Source: Haematococcus lacustris (taxonomy: Eukaryota > Chlorophyta > Chlorophyceae > Chlamydomonadales > Haematococcaceae). Taken from it: DNA of 64,000 nucleotides. The translations under genes and the position numbers were made by a program. Below, one piece after another: positions 24,023-35,366 of the stretch (position 1 is its first letter; each line of letters begins with the position of its first letter). The notes below the pieces were generated by a model. It was not told the origin of the DNA. It searched no databases and saw nothing but the letters and a program-made list of their open reading frames with translations. The DNA is taken from assembly GCA_030144725.1 (NCBI GenBank), contig JASKMD010000024.1, positions 3,959,076 through 4,023,075 of the forward strand, written 5' to 3'.

Positions 24023-26375
24023 ATGATGCTGTATAATCGTGTGTCCACTGCGCAGCTGCTGCAACGCCGAGTAGCGGTTTCTGCGCCCTTCCTGCGGCCG
24101 CTGACTTGCTATGCCGCCGCAGAAGCCACGCCTGAGGCGGCCACAACCTCTGTCAAGGTGTGTGGCATTGATGTGTGCATTGAGGTGTGCTCTGTTTCGA
24201 TCACACAGCAATTCATTCCATCCTTCCTCGCTTGAGACTCCCACCGCTGTAACATGCGGACCACCTTGGTTTGCTAGCCAAATCATTCTCTGAACTCGCC
24301 ACATATCGCCCCACAGAACAAAACACATGTTTGCTTGCAGGGAGAGGGATACCCGGGGTTAGGGTTAACCCTAACCCTAACCCTAACCCTAACCCTAACC
24401 CTAACCCTAACCCTAACCCTATATGATTGGGCATGTCCTAACCGTTGGTTACGTATCTAATTGCAATGCAGGTTAATGAGGTGTACTCTGGAAAGGTCAC
24501 AAAGTGAGATCCAGATATCTCTGGTGCCTCCAGGTGCCATGCTTCTATTGCCACTGCTGGCTGACATGCCCTTTGCTGCGCCACCCTGTCACATGGCTCT
24601 TGTCGTAGGATAATACCAGGTGTAGCATTTGTGACTCTGGACAACAATGTCCTGGGGCGCCTGCACATCAGCATGATCAGCAAGGAGCGAGTAGAATCCA
24701 TTGATGATGTGTTTGCAGTAGGCGACGAGCTGAAGGTGGGCACCGCACTGGTTTGCTAGCAGGCCATGTGTAGAAGTGCTAGGCGCTGGCAGCATGGGTT
24801 ACCGGCAGTGATTTGATGGGCAGGCACAGTTTTGCTCGTGCCTGTCTGCTGGTGCCATAGGCTGAGAGCAGTGTCAAGGTGCAATGACGGGTATGAGGGA
24901 GCCTGGTGTGCATGTATGTTGACCTGCTGTGCACCCAGGCAGTGGTGGTCAGCAATGTTGGTGGGTCCGTCACAGAGCTGTCTACCAAGGCACTGGAGCT
25001 AGTGCCGGGCCAGATAAAGACCGACAAGCAGGTGAGACCAGAAGGATGACCATCAGCGCCCAGCCAAGGTGACACATTCTCCCAGGATTGATGGGTGCCT
25101 GCCCGAAGTGGGGTGATGGAGATAGGCTTCAATGATGTGAACGTCCCTCCCATGCCTGCTGAGAGGGGAGAGGGAAGGACATGGGCAGTACAAGGTAGAA
25201 GGTGTGAGGTGCAATGCTTGGAAAAAGAAGCGAGATTGATGTTGGGAGCTGGCTAGGGTGCATGCATGAGGCAGTGCATGGCCCTGCGCGTTCAGGCTGT
25301 GTTCGCAAGTGCCGCTGAGGGGCATGCCCAATACCTTGTGAGTCAGAACGAAATAATGGAGCAGCGAAGGCAAGCCCTGTCCCAACTCCAGGTACGGGTT
25401 GTGGGTGCCACTATTCCTAGTGTGGGTCACTTCCGTGTCACACTGATATCTGTTGCCTATATGAGCCAGCTTAGCATTGGGACACACCATCCTAGTGATT
25501 TGGTGTCTAGCAAACATCACATGAGCAGATGAGATGGAGGTTGTGTATCAGTGTCGACAACAATATCGTTAATCAATCCTGAATGATGCCTGGAGTTGGT
25601 CGCAATGTGTTGAAGCTGGCGTGTCTGCTGTTGCCCCTCCACTACATCATGATGTGGTCTTAGCCTTCAGAGCCCCTGGCCCTACCTTTCCATACTCGAT
25701 GCCCCTGCTCCTGTGCCTGCTGTCAAATCCCGGCTTGTCGTCTGCGGTAGCAGGTCGGCTCAGTCGTGACTGGCACGGCTAAGGTTCGGCGCAAGGATGG
25801 CTGGCTGATTGCCTTAAATGGTGCATCAGCACTGGTGCGCCCTTTCAACCTTACCCAGAGCTTGGAACGAGGTCAAAGCGTGCAGGTGCGGAGCTGTGCT
25901 GTGCAGGTGTAAGGACAGGGCAGTAGTGAAGGTTTAGGATGAGGGTGGGTAAGGAATCAGGTGAAGGGAGAGCTAGATGACAAACAAAGGCTGGCTGTGA
26001 CGCCTACTTCATCCCCCTTCCGCTCCCTTTACCTTCCTGCTGCACCCTTCACTTTCACTCGCTGCTGGCTGGCACCCCTCACACCCATCTTTATCCTTAG
26101 CTACCGCCCGCCAACTCCCTCACATCCCTTGACCCACCATAACTCATCATCACCACTTCTACTCCTGACACTGGTTGTTGCTGTCGACCCTCATCTTGCA
26201 GGTCCTCATTATTGAGATCAGGGAGCAGTCAGCTATGGCAGTTGCCACAATGCGCTTTGAGCAGAAGCCAGACGGCACCTATCAGCCTCTGCCCCGCCCT
26301 GCTAAGTCAACAGAGATCAAAGCAGCAGCCGAGCCAGCAGCTGAGCCAGCAGCTGAGCCAGCATCAACAGCTTGA
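24023..26375 (+). CDS. S1-domain protein copy A, plastid ribosomal protein S1-like
   Basis: Exons 24023-24157, 24472-24503, 24609-24735, 24939-25031, 25296-25391, 25754-25885 and 26202-26375 join in phase to 262 residues. Residues 1-45 are rich in Arg, Ser, Ala and Val with no early acid (MMLYNRVSTAQLLQRR), as in chloroplast transit peptides. The first S1 domain runs about 46-130 (VYSGKVTK, then LHISMISKERV and VFAVGDELK) and leads into LSTKALELVPGQ, close to the LSTKKLEPTPGD signature of cyanobacterial and plastid ribosomal protein S1. A helical link (VFASAAEGHAQYLV...EQRRQAL) and a second S1 domain (VGSVVTGTAK, KDGWLIALNGASALV, RGQSVQVLIIEI) follow. The tail has AEPA repeats. The expected role is binding mRNA at the plastid small subunit; S1 proteins with other roles exist. 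Intron 1 contains a telomeric repeat. Confidence 0.75.
24357..24420. repeat. Interstitial telomere-type (CCCTAA)n array
   Basis: Nine to ten near-perfect CCCTAA units (TTAGGG on the minus strand) in intron 1 of S1 copy A, preceded by ggggttagggttaa in the opposite sense. Genes lie on both sides, so this is not a chromosome end. Confidence 0.9.
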
Positions 26376-26758
26376 GGATTACGCCATCAATGAAATATTC
26401 GGTAGCATGTGTGCACCGCGCAGTGCTGAAGCTGTTGCTTACATCAGAGCATGTATTTCATGCCAATATCGGTTGCCTGACTCTCGTAAGGGGGGAGGGG
26501 TAGGAAATCAGGTATTGGCGCCGGATGCTTGCTGCATGCAAACAGTCCGGATAACTAATAACACAGCCTCTACACCCTAGTAGGGGAATAATGTGCTGTA
26601 AGACAATCTGCACTGACAGTGCCTCGAGAGCCTCTTGATTCAATCATACATGCTGCTGAGAGTGCTGTAACAGCCCCCCTTGAACCTAGCTGAAACTTTT
26701 CACGCCACGATCTTTGCGTCAGCGCACATAGTGCAAGTCTTCTTGTTAGCTACTCGAG

Positions 26759-29162
26759 ATGATGCTGCATAACCGTGTGTCCACTGCACAGCCGCTGCAA
26801 CGCCGAGTAGCGGTTGCTGCGCCCTTCCTGCGGCCGCTGACTTGCCATGCTGCCGCAGAAGCCACGCCTGAGGCGGCCACAACCTCAGTCAAGGTGTGTG
26901 GCATTGATGTGTGCATTGAGGTGTGCTCTGCTTCGTCCTCACATCAATCCATTCCATCCTTCCTTGCTTTGGACTCGCACCGCTGCAACATGCAATCCTA
27001 CCTTGGCTTGCTAGCCCAATTACTAATAATCCAAACTCCAAATTTTTGACTCGCACCGCTTTAACTCGCACCTCACTTTGGTTTGCTAGCCCATCTATTT
27101 ATAGTCTAAATCCGCCACATACTCCATATTATAGTCTGAATCCGCCACATATTGCCTCGGGAACCCAAACACGTGTTTGCTGGCAAGGAGAGGCATTCCC
27201 ACATGTGGAGGGCATGTGTTAAAACGTTGATTACGTCCTTGATTGCAATGCAGATTGACGAATTATGCTCTGGCAAGGTCACCAAGTGAGGTGCAGACGT
27301 CTCTGGTGCCTCCTTGTGCCATGGTTCTGTTCCCACTGCTGTGCTGCCCTGCCCTTTTTCCTGCCTAAGGATTTTACCAGAAATGGTATCTGTAACTCTG
27401 GATAACAACGACCCGGCGAGCCTGCACATCAGCATGATCAGCAGAGAGCGAGTGGATGACATCGAAGAGGTGTTTGCAGTAGGCGATGAGCTGAAGGTGG
27501 GCATGGCTCTGGCTTGCTAGCAGGCCATGTGTAGAAGTACTATGCGCTGGCAGTATGGGGTTGTGTTAACCGGCGATTGTTCAATGTCGGGCAAGGGGCT
27601 AATCCTATTGCCATAGTGCTACTGCTAATGCCTACTGCTGCTGGCACCATGAACTGTTAAAACGTGAAGGTGCAATGACAGGTATGTGGGAGCCTGATAC
27701 ATATGCGTGCTGGTGTGCTGTGCACCCAGGCAGTGGTGGTCAGCATTACAAGAAGAACGGGCATAAAGCTGTCAACTAAGGCGCTGGAGCTAGTGCCGGG
27801 TCAGATGAAGACCGACAAGCAGGTGAGATCGTATGTAAATGTCCCTCCCATGCCTGCTAAGGAGGGCAGGCATGGGCAATACAAGGAACACGGTGGGAGG
27901 TGAATGCTTGGGAAGAGAAGCGAGGTTGATGTTGGGAGCTGGCTAGGGTGCATGATTGAGGCAGTGCATGGCCCTGCGCCCTGCGTGCTCTGCGCCCTGC
28001 GCCCTGTGCCCTGCGTGGCCCTGTGCCCTGCGTGTTCAGGCTGTGTTCGCAAGTGCTGACAAGGGGCTTGCCCAATACCTTGTGTGGAAGAATGAGATGA
28101 TGGACCAGCGCAGGCAAGCCCTGTCCCACCTCCAGGTATGGCTTGTGGGTCACACTGTTTCTGATATGGGTTACTCCTGTGTCAAACTGATTTCTGTGTA
28201 CCTGTTCTTATAATGAGACACACCGTTGGTCTCAATGTGCATTGTTAGACTTTTTAGACAAACAAGTAAGCAGCAGCAGCAGTAGCAGCAGCAGCAATGG
28301 TTGCACCTGACCTGCCTGGCGAGGTGCTGGCCTGCTGCCTAGCCCTTCCCACAACAATGTGTGTCTGCTGTTGCCCCTCAACTACATCATGATGTGGTCT
28401 TAGCCTTGAGAGCCCTGGCGCTACCTTTCCATACTTCATGCCCTGGCTCCCTTTGCTAGCCTCATTCTTTTGCTGCCATGCTGCTGTTATGCTGCTGTAC
28501 TTAACACTGGCTTGTCATTTGCGGTACCAGGTTGGCTCAGTAGTAACTGGCACGGTAAAGATGCGGCGTAAGGATGGCTGGCTGGTTATGTTGGATGGTG
28601 TGGCAGCACTGGTGCGCAACTACGACCAGCACTTGGAACGACGTCAAAGCGTGCAGGTGCGGAGCTGTGCTGTGCTGGCCACAAGTGACAGCACACGCAA
28701 AATGGCACATCATTGTAGGGTGAGGGTGAGGGTGGATTAGGAACCAGGTGAAGGGAGAGATAGTGGACAAACAAATGTTGAATGTGGCACCTATTCCATC
28801 CCCTTCCGCTCCCTTCGTTTTCACCCTTTGCTTTCAATCGTTACCGGCTGGCACCCCTACCACCCATCTTCATTTCCTTTCGCTGCCCGCCAACACCCTT
28901 ACCACCCCTGACCCACCATCATCATGACTTGTGCTCCTGACCTTTGTTGCTGCTGTCGACATCCTTCTTGCAGGTCCTCATTACTAGCATCAAGCAGACA
29001 TCTGGTTTGGTGTTAGGCACAACACGCTATGAGCAGAAGCCAGACGGCACCTACCAGCCTCTGCCCCGCCTCCGTGCTAAGTCAACAGAGACTACAGCAG
29101 AGACTGCGCCAGCAGCTCAACTAGCAGCTCAGCCAGCAGCTCAGTCAGTATCAAAAGATTGA
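26759..29162 (+). CDS. S1-domain protein copy B, plastid ribosomal protein S1-like
   Basis: Same seven-exon structure as copy A: 26759-26893, 27254-27285, 27370-27496, 27730-27822, 28040-28135, 28531-28656, 28974-29162, giving 265 residues. Exon lengths match the other copies except in the last two exons. Differences from A include ISRERVDDIEEVFAVGDELK in the first S1 domain, GIKLSTKALELVPGQMKTDK in the linker, and a tail of TAPAAQLAAQ type rather than AEPA repeats. The introns carry a small GC-rich tandem repeat (27976-28030, cctgcgccctg units). The 3' flank is interrupted by the Fanzor-like gene. Confidence 0.72.
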
Positions 29163-29272
29163 TGACAGGTACACACTGAGCGGTGCTGGCAATGTCGATT
29201 CGGGGTACCCCGTACTGAAATTGGACGCTGAAATCACTGTTGCCAATGTTACTGTTGCCAATGTAATTGTTG

Positions 29273-29389
29273 CCCCGCCCCGCCCCGCCCCGCCCCGCCC
29301 CGCCCCGCCCCGCCCCGCCCCGCCCCGCCCCGCCCCGCCCCGCCCCGCCCCGCCCCGCCCCGCCCCGCCCCGCCCCGCCCCGCCCCGCC
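29273..29389. repeat. (CCCCG)n array, about 23 units
   Basis: Uninterrupted pentanucleotide repeat that ends 17 bases before the ATG of the Fanzor-like reading frame. It is open in all frames and gives spurious Pro-Arg-Pro-Ala-Pro translations. Confidence 0.95.
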
Positions 29390-29406
29390 ATCTACTACAG
29401 AGCGCG

Positions 29407-31384
29407 ATGAAGGGCAAGAAGCGCAAGGGCGCTGGTGAGCCCAAGCAGCCTAAACCAAAGCCCAAGGGCAAGCCTGACAACCTGGGCTGGGTAGGCCCTG
29501 TCTCGCCACAAGGGAGGGCGCTTAAGGAGGGACTGGAGCAGCGGGCCAAGTCGAGGATCCAGTTCGTCGACCGACGAAGGGCTTCATCAGGTGTGTTGCT
29601 TTGCAGGGGCTACAATAAAGTAAAAAACAAGATCGTGGCGCACTTCAGGCTGGTGGTCAAGTGCTACCTGAAGTGCCATTCCGCCCCCCACCCTTCATCC
29701 TCACCCCCATGGCAGGGTCAGGTACACATTTCATCACGATAGATACCAGGGTCTTGCATGGGGTGTGCAGTCAGCTAGGCCTGACCATGGCCACAGCAGA
29801 AGCCTCTCAGGTCAAGCATGCTGCCTACAGTCACTGGGACACTGTGTTTAAGGTAGGCAAGCTCGCCAACCAGGGGTTTGTGTTTAATGGGCAAATCCTG
29901 ACTGATGGGGTCGGTGTGTGTGTGTATAATACACATGCCCACTGGACTACAACCCCCTTGGCCCCTCTGGCAGCAGCCCAGCAGCAGGCCCCCCTGGCAG
30001 CAGCCCAGCAGCTGAAGACCCCTCTGACAGCAGCCCACCAGCAGGCCCCACTGGCAGCAGCCAAGCAGTTGAAGACCCCTCTGGCAGCAGCCCAGTAGCA
30101 GCAGACCCCTTTGGCAGCAGCCCAGCAGCAGGAGACCCCTCTGACAGCAGCCCAGCAGCTGAAGACCCCTCTGGCAGCAGCAGCAGCAACAAGCGTCAAC
30201 CAGCTGACATAGGCAGCGGCCTGGCTGACGAGCGGGCGTTCCAGTTTGACCCAGCCACTCAGATGCGCATGGGGCTGGACCCGGGGCCATCCAAGCAGTC
30301 CGTGCAGCTTCAGGGGTGTGGGATGAGGATGGCTGCTTGGGCAGCTTCATCAAGAGCAAGCTGACCAGGAGCCAGGTGCAGCATGACAGCGGCCTGATCC
30401 AGGCTCGCCACAACACTCAGCGGTGGAATGAGAATGTCAAGCTCGAGCTGCAGCACCTGACAGCAGCCACCCCAGCAGGCACCTCCCTGGTGGCCATCCA
30501 GCGGCATGTGGCCGTCACCCTGGCCACTTGGGATGCAGTGTGGGAGGAGTACCTGCATCCCAAGTGGGCTGAGCAGAAGACTAGGCTGCATGGAGCACAG
30601 GAGAAGGTCCTGGAGCGCTACTTCAAGAAGGTGGGAGTGCCAAGGGTAGGGGGGTAGGGGCAGGGCCAGATGATGATGACTGCCTCACATGTGACCTGCT
30701 AGGTGCCCATGTCTCCAATCCACATAAGGTCACATCGTGGTGTGTGCCTTGTATGCCATGCAGTTGGAGGAGGAGGCAGCTATTGAGTCCTAGAAGCGGT
30801 GGGGGACCCGCAAGCAGCTGGTGGTGTTCTTTGGCAACGCAGGCATTGGCACCCGGGGTGGGTGGGGGGCCAAGGCCGTGCTGCAGGCCTGCCGCAAGGT
30901 GGTGGAGAGGCCCAACAGCGGCAAGCCAAACGACAGGGTGCCAGGCAAGGTGGTGACAGTGGATGAGTTCCGCACCAGCAGGGTCAGCTCAGTTATGAAC
31001 AACCCCCAGCCCTGTGAGGTGGAGCTGGACCGCAGCAAGCCCACCAGGCTTGAAGGCTGGAAGCCCCAGCCAGGTCAGGTGCAGAAGCGCTTGTTGCGGT
31101 CAGCCTGGAGCAAGCGGTTTGAGGTGCCAGTGCGGGGGCTCATGTGGTGCCCACAGCTGCACCAGGCTACCCCTGGGGACCTTGGCAAATGGGTGGACAG
31201 GGACTGCAACGCAGCCCTCAACATGCAGCGGGCAGGGGAGAGCAAGTGGCGCCCATTGGAGCTGTGCAGGTGGCCACACCGAGCAAGGCTTCTAGCCGAG
31301 GGCAGGGAATACCCAACATTGGGCTTTAAGAAGCGGCGAGACCAAGCACCCAAGGCCCTAGCCCAGCAACCTGTAGCACAGTAG
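29407..31384 (+). CDS. Fanzor/TnpB-like RuvC nuclease, probably inactivated
   Basis: Eukaryotic relative of the transposon-encoded OrfB/TnpB nucleases, which cut DNA guided by an RNA. The start is a lysine-rich leader (MKGKKRKGAGEPKQPKPKPK). The catalytic pattern is readable: MGLDPGPSKQS at 30268-30300 (RuvC I Asp), a helical region through 30640, then after an intron (AAG|GTGGGA at about 30630 to CAG at 30762) QLVVFFGNAGIG, VVTVDEFRTSRVSS (RuvC II Glu, about 30954) and VDRDCNAALNMQ (RuvC III Asp, about 31195). The zinc-ribbon Cys pairs are incomplete: only QPC and MWC remain. An in-frame TAG in ES*KRWG (about 30794) and another in the Gln-rich stretch (30097) argue for a pseudogene unless they are spliced out. 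Relative to copies A and D, the whole unit is inserted in the 3' flank of S1 copy B and ends essentially at its stop codon. Confidence 0.65.
29960..30190 (+). repeat. Imperfect ~57-bp tandem repeat in the Fanzor-like gene
   Basis: Repeated cagcagcccagcagctgaag / acccctctggcagcagccca units, alternating Gln-Leu-Lys-Thr-Pro and Gln-Gln-Ala-Pro when translated. It lies between the N-terminal part and the RuvC I motif and includes an in-frame TAG. Confidence 0.65.
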
Positions 31385-32097
31385 CATGTGTGCCCCGCGT
31401 AATGCTGAAGCTGTTGCTTACATTAGAGCATGTGTTTCATGGCAACATCGGTTGCCTGACTCTCGCAAGGGGGGAGGGGTAGGAAATTAGGTATTGGTGC
31501 CGGATGCTTGCTGCATGCAAATAGTCCGGATAACAGATAACACAGCCAGATAACCAGAAGGGCAGGCTGGTGTGCCGCAACACCAATCCTGTTGCCTTGG
31601 GTGTTGTTGCTTGGGGCTGCAGGCAGTGAGTGCGGGATCTGGGTTGAGGTGCGCTGACACAGCAGCAAGAGCAGCAGCTGGGGCAGGGGCAGCAGGGGAA
31701 GCAGCAGCTGCAGGGGCGGGGGCAGCAGGGGCAGGGGCAGCAGGGGCAGTGGCAGCAGCAGCAGGGGCAGGGGCAGCAGGGACAGGGACAGCAGGGGCAG
31801 GGGCAGCAGGGGCAGGCGCAGAAGGTGGGGCATGGGGTTGGCCACAGGGCGAGGCAGGAGGCGCAGCAGCTCACATGGCAAGCAGTGTGCCCTACAGCAC
31901 TCTGCCAAGCGCTCTGCAGCACCCTCCCCGCTCCTGGATGCCCAGTGCTGTGCCCCTCCCTGTTGCTGGCCTAAACTGTGGTCTTGATGCTCAGCTGGAT
32001 ATGGCGCCGACCTGGGTGTCGAGCTACGTTGACCAGGAGTCGCCCAGCGAGCAGCCCTTTGAGGTGCACAGCCCAAGCCTGTCTTGTGATGCTGGTT
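31385..32097. other. S1-copy 3' flank and GC-rich minisatellite
   Basis: 31385-31550 matches the 3' flank of copy A (26401-26570), so the Fanzor unit was inserted in this flank. At 31680-31835 a (ggggcaggggcagcag)n-type minisatellite follows. The long Ala/Gly and Pro/Leu frames through it are repeat artefacts. Confidence 0.55.
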
Positions 32098-33130
32098 ATG
32101 CTGCTGCTGTGATGCTGACTTGCTATGCCTCGGTAGAAGTCACGCTCAAGGCGGCCACAACCTCTGTCAAGGTGCGTGGCATTGATGTGTGCATCAAGTG
32201 GTGCTCTGCTTGATCCTCACATCAGTCCATTCCATCCTCCCCCGCTTGGGCTCGCTCCGCTGTGGCAGTCCTTCTTCGTCGGAAAGCTCCAAAACTAAAC
32301 AATTCGGATGATTACCACTTTATTACATGTGTTTGATTATACCCAACCCAAAGGCTTCCGATAAAACTTTCTGACGTTGATTTGCTAGCCCATTGATTCC
32401 TTAAACCCGCTACACATTGCCTTGGCAACAAAACGCTTGTTTGCTGGCAAGGAGAGGCATACCCATGTGTGAAGGGCATACAATTGAACGTTGGTTACGT
32501 ACCTAACTGCATTGCAGAGTGGTTAGATATGCTCTGGCAAGGTCACCGAGTGAGATGCAGACGTCTCTGCTGCCTCCAGTTGCCATGGTACTCTTGCCAC
32601 TGCTGACATGCCCTAAGTTGTTCTGCTCAACCAATTCCCTCAAGCCGTAGGATACTACCAAGCAAAGCATCTGTAACTCTGGACAATGAAGTCCCGGCGA
32701 TCCTGCATGTCAGCATGATCAGCAAGGAGCGAGTGGAAGCCGTAGAAGATGTGTTCTCAGTAGGCGATGAGCTAAAGGTAGGCATGGCACTGGCTTGCTA
32801 GCAGGCCACGTGTAGAAGTACTAGGCGCTGGCAGCATGTGGTTGTGCTGTACCGGCAATGATTCACTGCCGATAGTGGGGAGGCGCTAGGGCATAGGAGG
32901 GGAGAGGCCAGGGCAAGGGCCAGTGCTAATGTCATATTGCTGCTGCTAGTGCCAATTGCTGCTGGTGCCACTGACTAGTAGAGGGGCACGTTGCAATGAC
33001 AGGTATGAGGGAGCCTGATGTATGGACTGTTGACCTGCTGTGCACCCAGACAGTGGTGGCCAGCACCAATAAGAGGGGCGTACAGCTATTGACCAAGGCG
33101 CTGGAGCTAGTGCCAGCACCACTCTGTTAG
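32098..33130 (+). pseudogene. S1-domain protein copy C, truncated
   Basis: An exon-1 remnant (about 32098-32173) lacks the start and most of the leader. The exon-2 equivalent (32518-32549) has an in-frame TAG. The exon-3 equivalent (about 32650-32776, VTLDNEVPAILHVSMISKE...) and most of exon 4 (from about 33050) are recognisable. Then the sequence jumps from ...ALELVPA directly to the post-stop flank, so the rest of exon 4, exons 5-7 and the second S1 domain are deleted. The flank (33160-33330) matches that of copy D (40150-40320). Confidence 0.8.
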
Positions 33131-33343
33131 TGTGACTGTGCCATGACTGAGACCTGGTGCTGGTACTTGAATAAAGCCTGGCTTGTTGTGGGGGCAGGTG
33201 GCAGCTATGCCAACACTTCACATGCACCGTTCCATCACTCCTTTTTACTACACCATAGACCAAGTATTCAGAGCGCTCTTGATGGTGCCATTGTGACTGA
33301 AGAACATATTTGACGACTCTTCACCTTGCAGCTATTTATTTCT

Positions 33344-33720
33344 CACCCCGGAGCCCTTTCTCGGTGTGGTCCCCATCACAGCTCCAGTGGGCGCCATGGG
33401 GCCTCCCCTGCACGCTGGAGGTTGAGGGCTGCGTTGTAGTCCCTGTCCAACCATTTTCCTTCTGGTGCAGCCATGGGCACAACATGTGGCCCCGCACTGG
33501 CGCCTAGAACCGCTGGCCGCAACAAGTAGTCCTGCACCTGACCTGGCCGGGGCTTGTAGCCTTCAGTCCTAGTGGGCTTGTTGCGGTCCAGCTACCTCTC
33601 ACAGGGCTGGGGGCTGTTCATAGCTGAGCTGACCCGGCTAGTGCGGAACTAATCCACCGTCACCACCTTGCCTGGCATCCTGTCTGTTTAGTTCCCGTTG
33701 TTGGGCCTCTCCACCACCAC
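33344..33720 (-). pseudogene. Second Fanzor/TnpB-like copy, C-terminal part, decayed
   Basis: Read on the minus strand this resembles the C-terminal third of the Fanzor-like gene at 29407-31384: VVVERPNNGN, KVVTVD*FRTSRVSSAMN and WLDRDYNAALNLQRAGE. Several stops interrupt it (including one replacing the Glu of VDEF) and it lacks the last ~35 residues. It is inserted in the 3' flank of S1 copy C, at the point where that flank stops matching the flank of copy D. Confidence 0.7.
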
Positions 33721-33789
33721 CTGCAGTGTAGTGTACAACTCACAATGCCCTGCCACATGAACAACCTCCTAGGCCATAGCACTCTCCAC

Positions 33790-34170
33790 TGATCATTGGC
33801 CACCTCAGCCATGCCCTGGGCCAACCCTGATGCCAAGCACTACAAGCTCTTTGCTGCAATTGATGACGGCTCGGGCTGTGGGAAAACCAGGGTAAAGCTG
33901 CCACAGTCCTAGCTTGCCTGCCTGGAGGGCCTGTGTAGGGATGACACCCCTGTGAGCCCTGACCAAGGTGTCAAGCGAGGCTGTCCATCAGCCACTCCTG
34001 TTTGCTCTCTGCGCCCATGAAAGGAATCCACGGGTCCTGTTGACGCAGGAGGGTGCAAGGCACACCGATGCTCAGGCCATCGTCCAGGGCACCACAAAGT
34101 ACACGCGGTGGTGGAGAAATTGTGACGGTTTTGGCAAAGAAATGGCCGGAACTAGGCACTTTACTGTGTA
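33790..34170 (+). pseudogene. Possible non-LTR retrotransposon reverse-transcriptase fragment
   Basis: The plus strand reads DQGVKRGCPS and, after a frame change, PLLFALCAHE, similar to the GVKQGCPLSP...LFALF block of LINE reverse transcriptases. An upstream frame (HYKLFAAIDDGSG) is interrupted. There is no YADD box or endonuclease, so this is at most a decayed fragment. Confidence 0.3.
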
Positions 34171-35210
34171 GTTCCCCCTTGCTTGGCAGGTTGTGTCTGG
34201 TCTCTCACTCCGCTTTGCGCTTGCGTGTTGAGCTGGTACTCTTGTTTGACTCTTAAGCTCCACCAGCACCAGCTGCTGGCTGCTGCCAGATGGGGGCAGC
34301 AGGAGGGGTGCGTCATCCAGGGCCTTCACCAGCACTTGCTGCTAGCTGTTGTGGTAGGGCACACCAAAACCTGCACCTCTCTCGTGCTCACCCCCATGCA
34401 GAGCGGTTGGTGCGTAGCTGATGTGAGCCATCTCAGCAGTCTTCAGACTGAGCTTCAAACTCCATGACCTCCTGCCCTTCGTGACCTCCTGCTGCTAGCA
34501 GCTTCCTTGAATACAGCTTGTCAGCCTCCTCAAGAGTGGTGAGGCCTCACTTGCGCTCATCAAAGGTAAGAGCATATGTTGCCAGCCTCTGTTGCCCATC
34601 ATGGTTTCCCACATCCACATTACTCGCCCCATCATGTGCGCTGCTGCTGACGCTTTCATCTCCTCATTGGCCCGTGGCTGGCTTGACCTTGGAGGCCATT
34701 TGTAAGCTGCGCAACTCCATCACAGAAGCCTCAGCCAACCTTGCTGTTGCTTTCAGACAGGGAGGAGTGAGGCTATAGCCAGCCTGTGAAGATTGAAGTA
34801 TGGCGTGCAAGTGGGCATCGCGGCAGCTGCAAAGCATGAGTTGGGCCAGGAGGGAATGGCGGGATGGCAGGGCTGGGGCGGGCAAGAGAAGGAGAGCAGG
34901 GATAAGCGCAGGGTGAAGGCAAGGCTGAAGGTTGGGAGGCGGTGGGTCTGATGGGACTGGGAGGGAGTAGCAAGGCGGGGCTGGGGATGGGAGGGTGGGG
35001 TTTGGCTGGGCTGAGACTGGGAAGTAAGGCAACGATGATTGGCTGAGTCCGGATGTTCACAAAGGGCTGGTCGAACCGGCAAGGCCAACCTGTGTTAAGC
35101 TCAGCGTGCTGCATGCAAGTGCAGTGCTCATCTTGCCGCGGCTGTAAGGTAGAGAAGCGCACAAAGTTGCAACAACAAACATAAAAAACAGCACATTGGC
35201 CAACTCACAG
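34171..35210 (-). other. Degenerate minus-strand coding-like remnants, unidentified
   Basis: Minus-strand frames with protein-like composition, for example LVLVELKSQTRVPAQHA (about 34270) and TTLEEADKLYSRKLL (about 34530), are separated by stops and shifts. They could belong to the same repeat as the decayed Fanzor copy or to another element. 34800-35040 is purine-rich on the plus strand with nothing recognisable. Confidence 0.3.
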
Positions 35211-35366
35211 TCAGGTTAGACAAGCAAGGAAAATCTTACCCATTTTCTGTACGGACCTAATTGCCTCAATACATCGCTTCACGATGTAAGAGTTGCACGC
35301 CTTGCCGCAGCGCCGCGCACGCAAGCTTCGGTTCAGAGGGACAGGCCTGCAGTGATCGGCAATGTT
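35211..35366. repeat. Dispersed repeat, inverted copy at 50857-51009
   Basis: Starts gtcaggttagacaagcaagg and includes cgcttcacgatgtaagagtt. The reverse complement occurs at 50857-51009 with moderate divergence, and the first ~25 bases also occur at about 46452-46480. Similarity ends where the long (CCCCG)n array begins. Family unknown. Confidence 0.7.

Noticed and set aside
24357..24420. Chromosome end
   Set aside because: The telomeric repeat is short, inside an intron, and flanked by genes on both sides.
31423..32076. 217-codon minus-strand Leu/Pro-rich frame
   Set aside because: It runs through a ggggcaggggcagcag minisatellite, and its left part is the S1-gene flank shared with 26401-26570.
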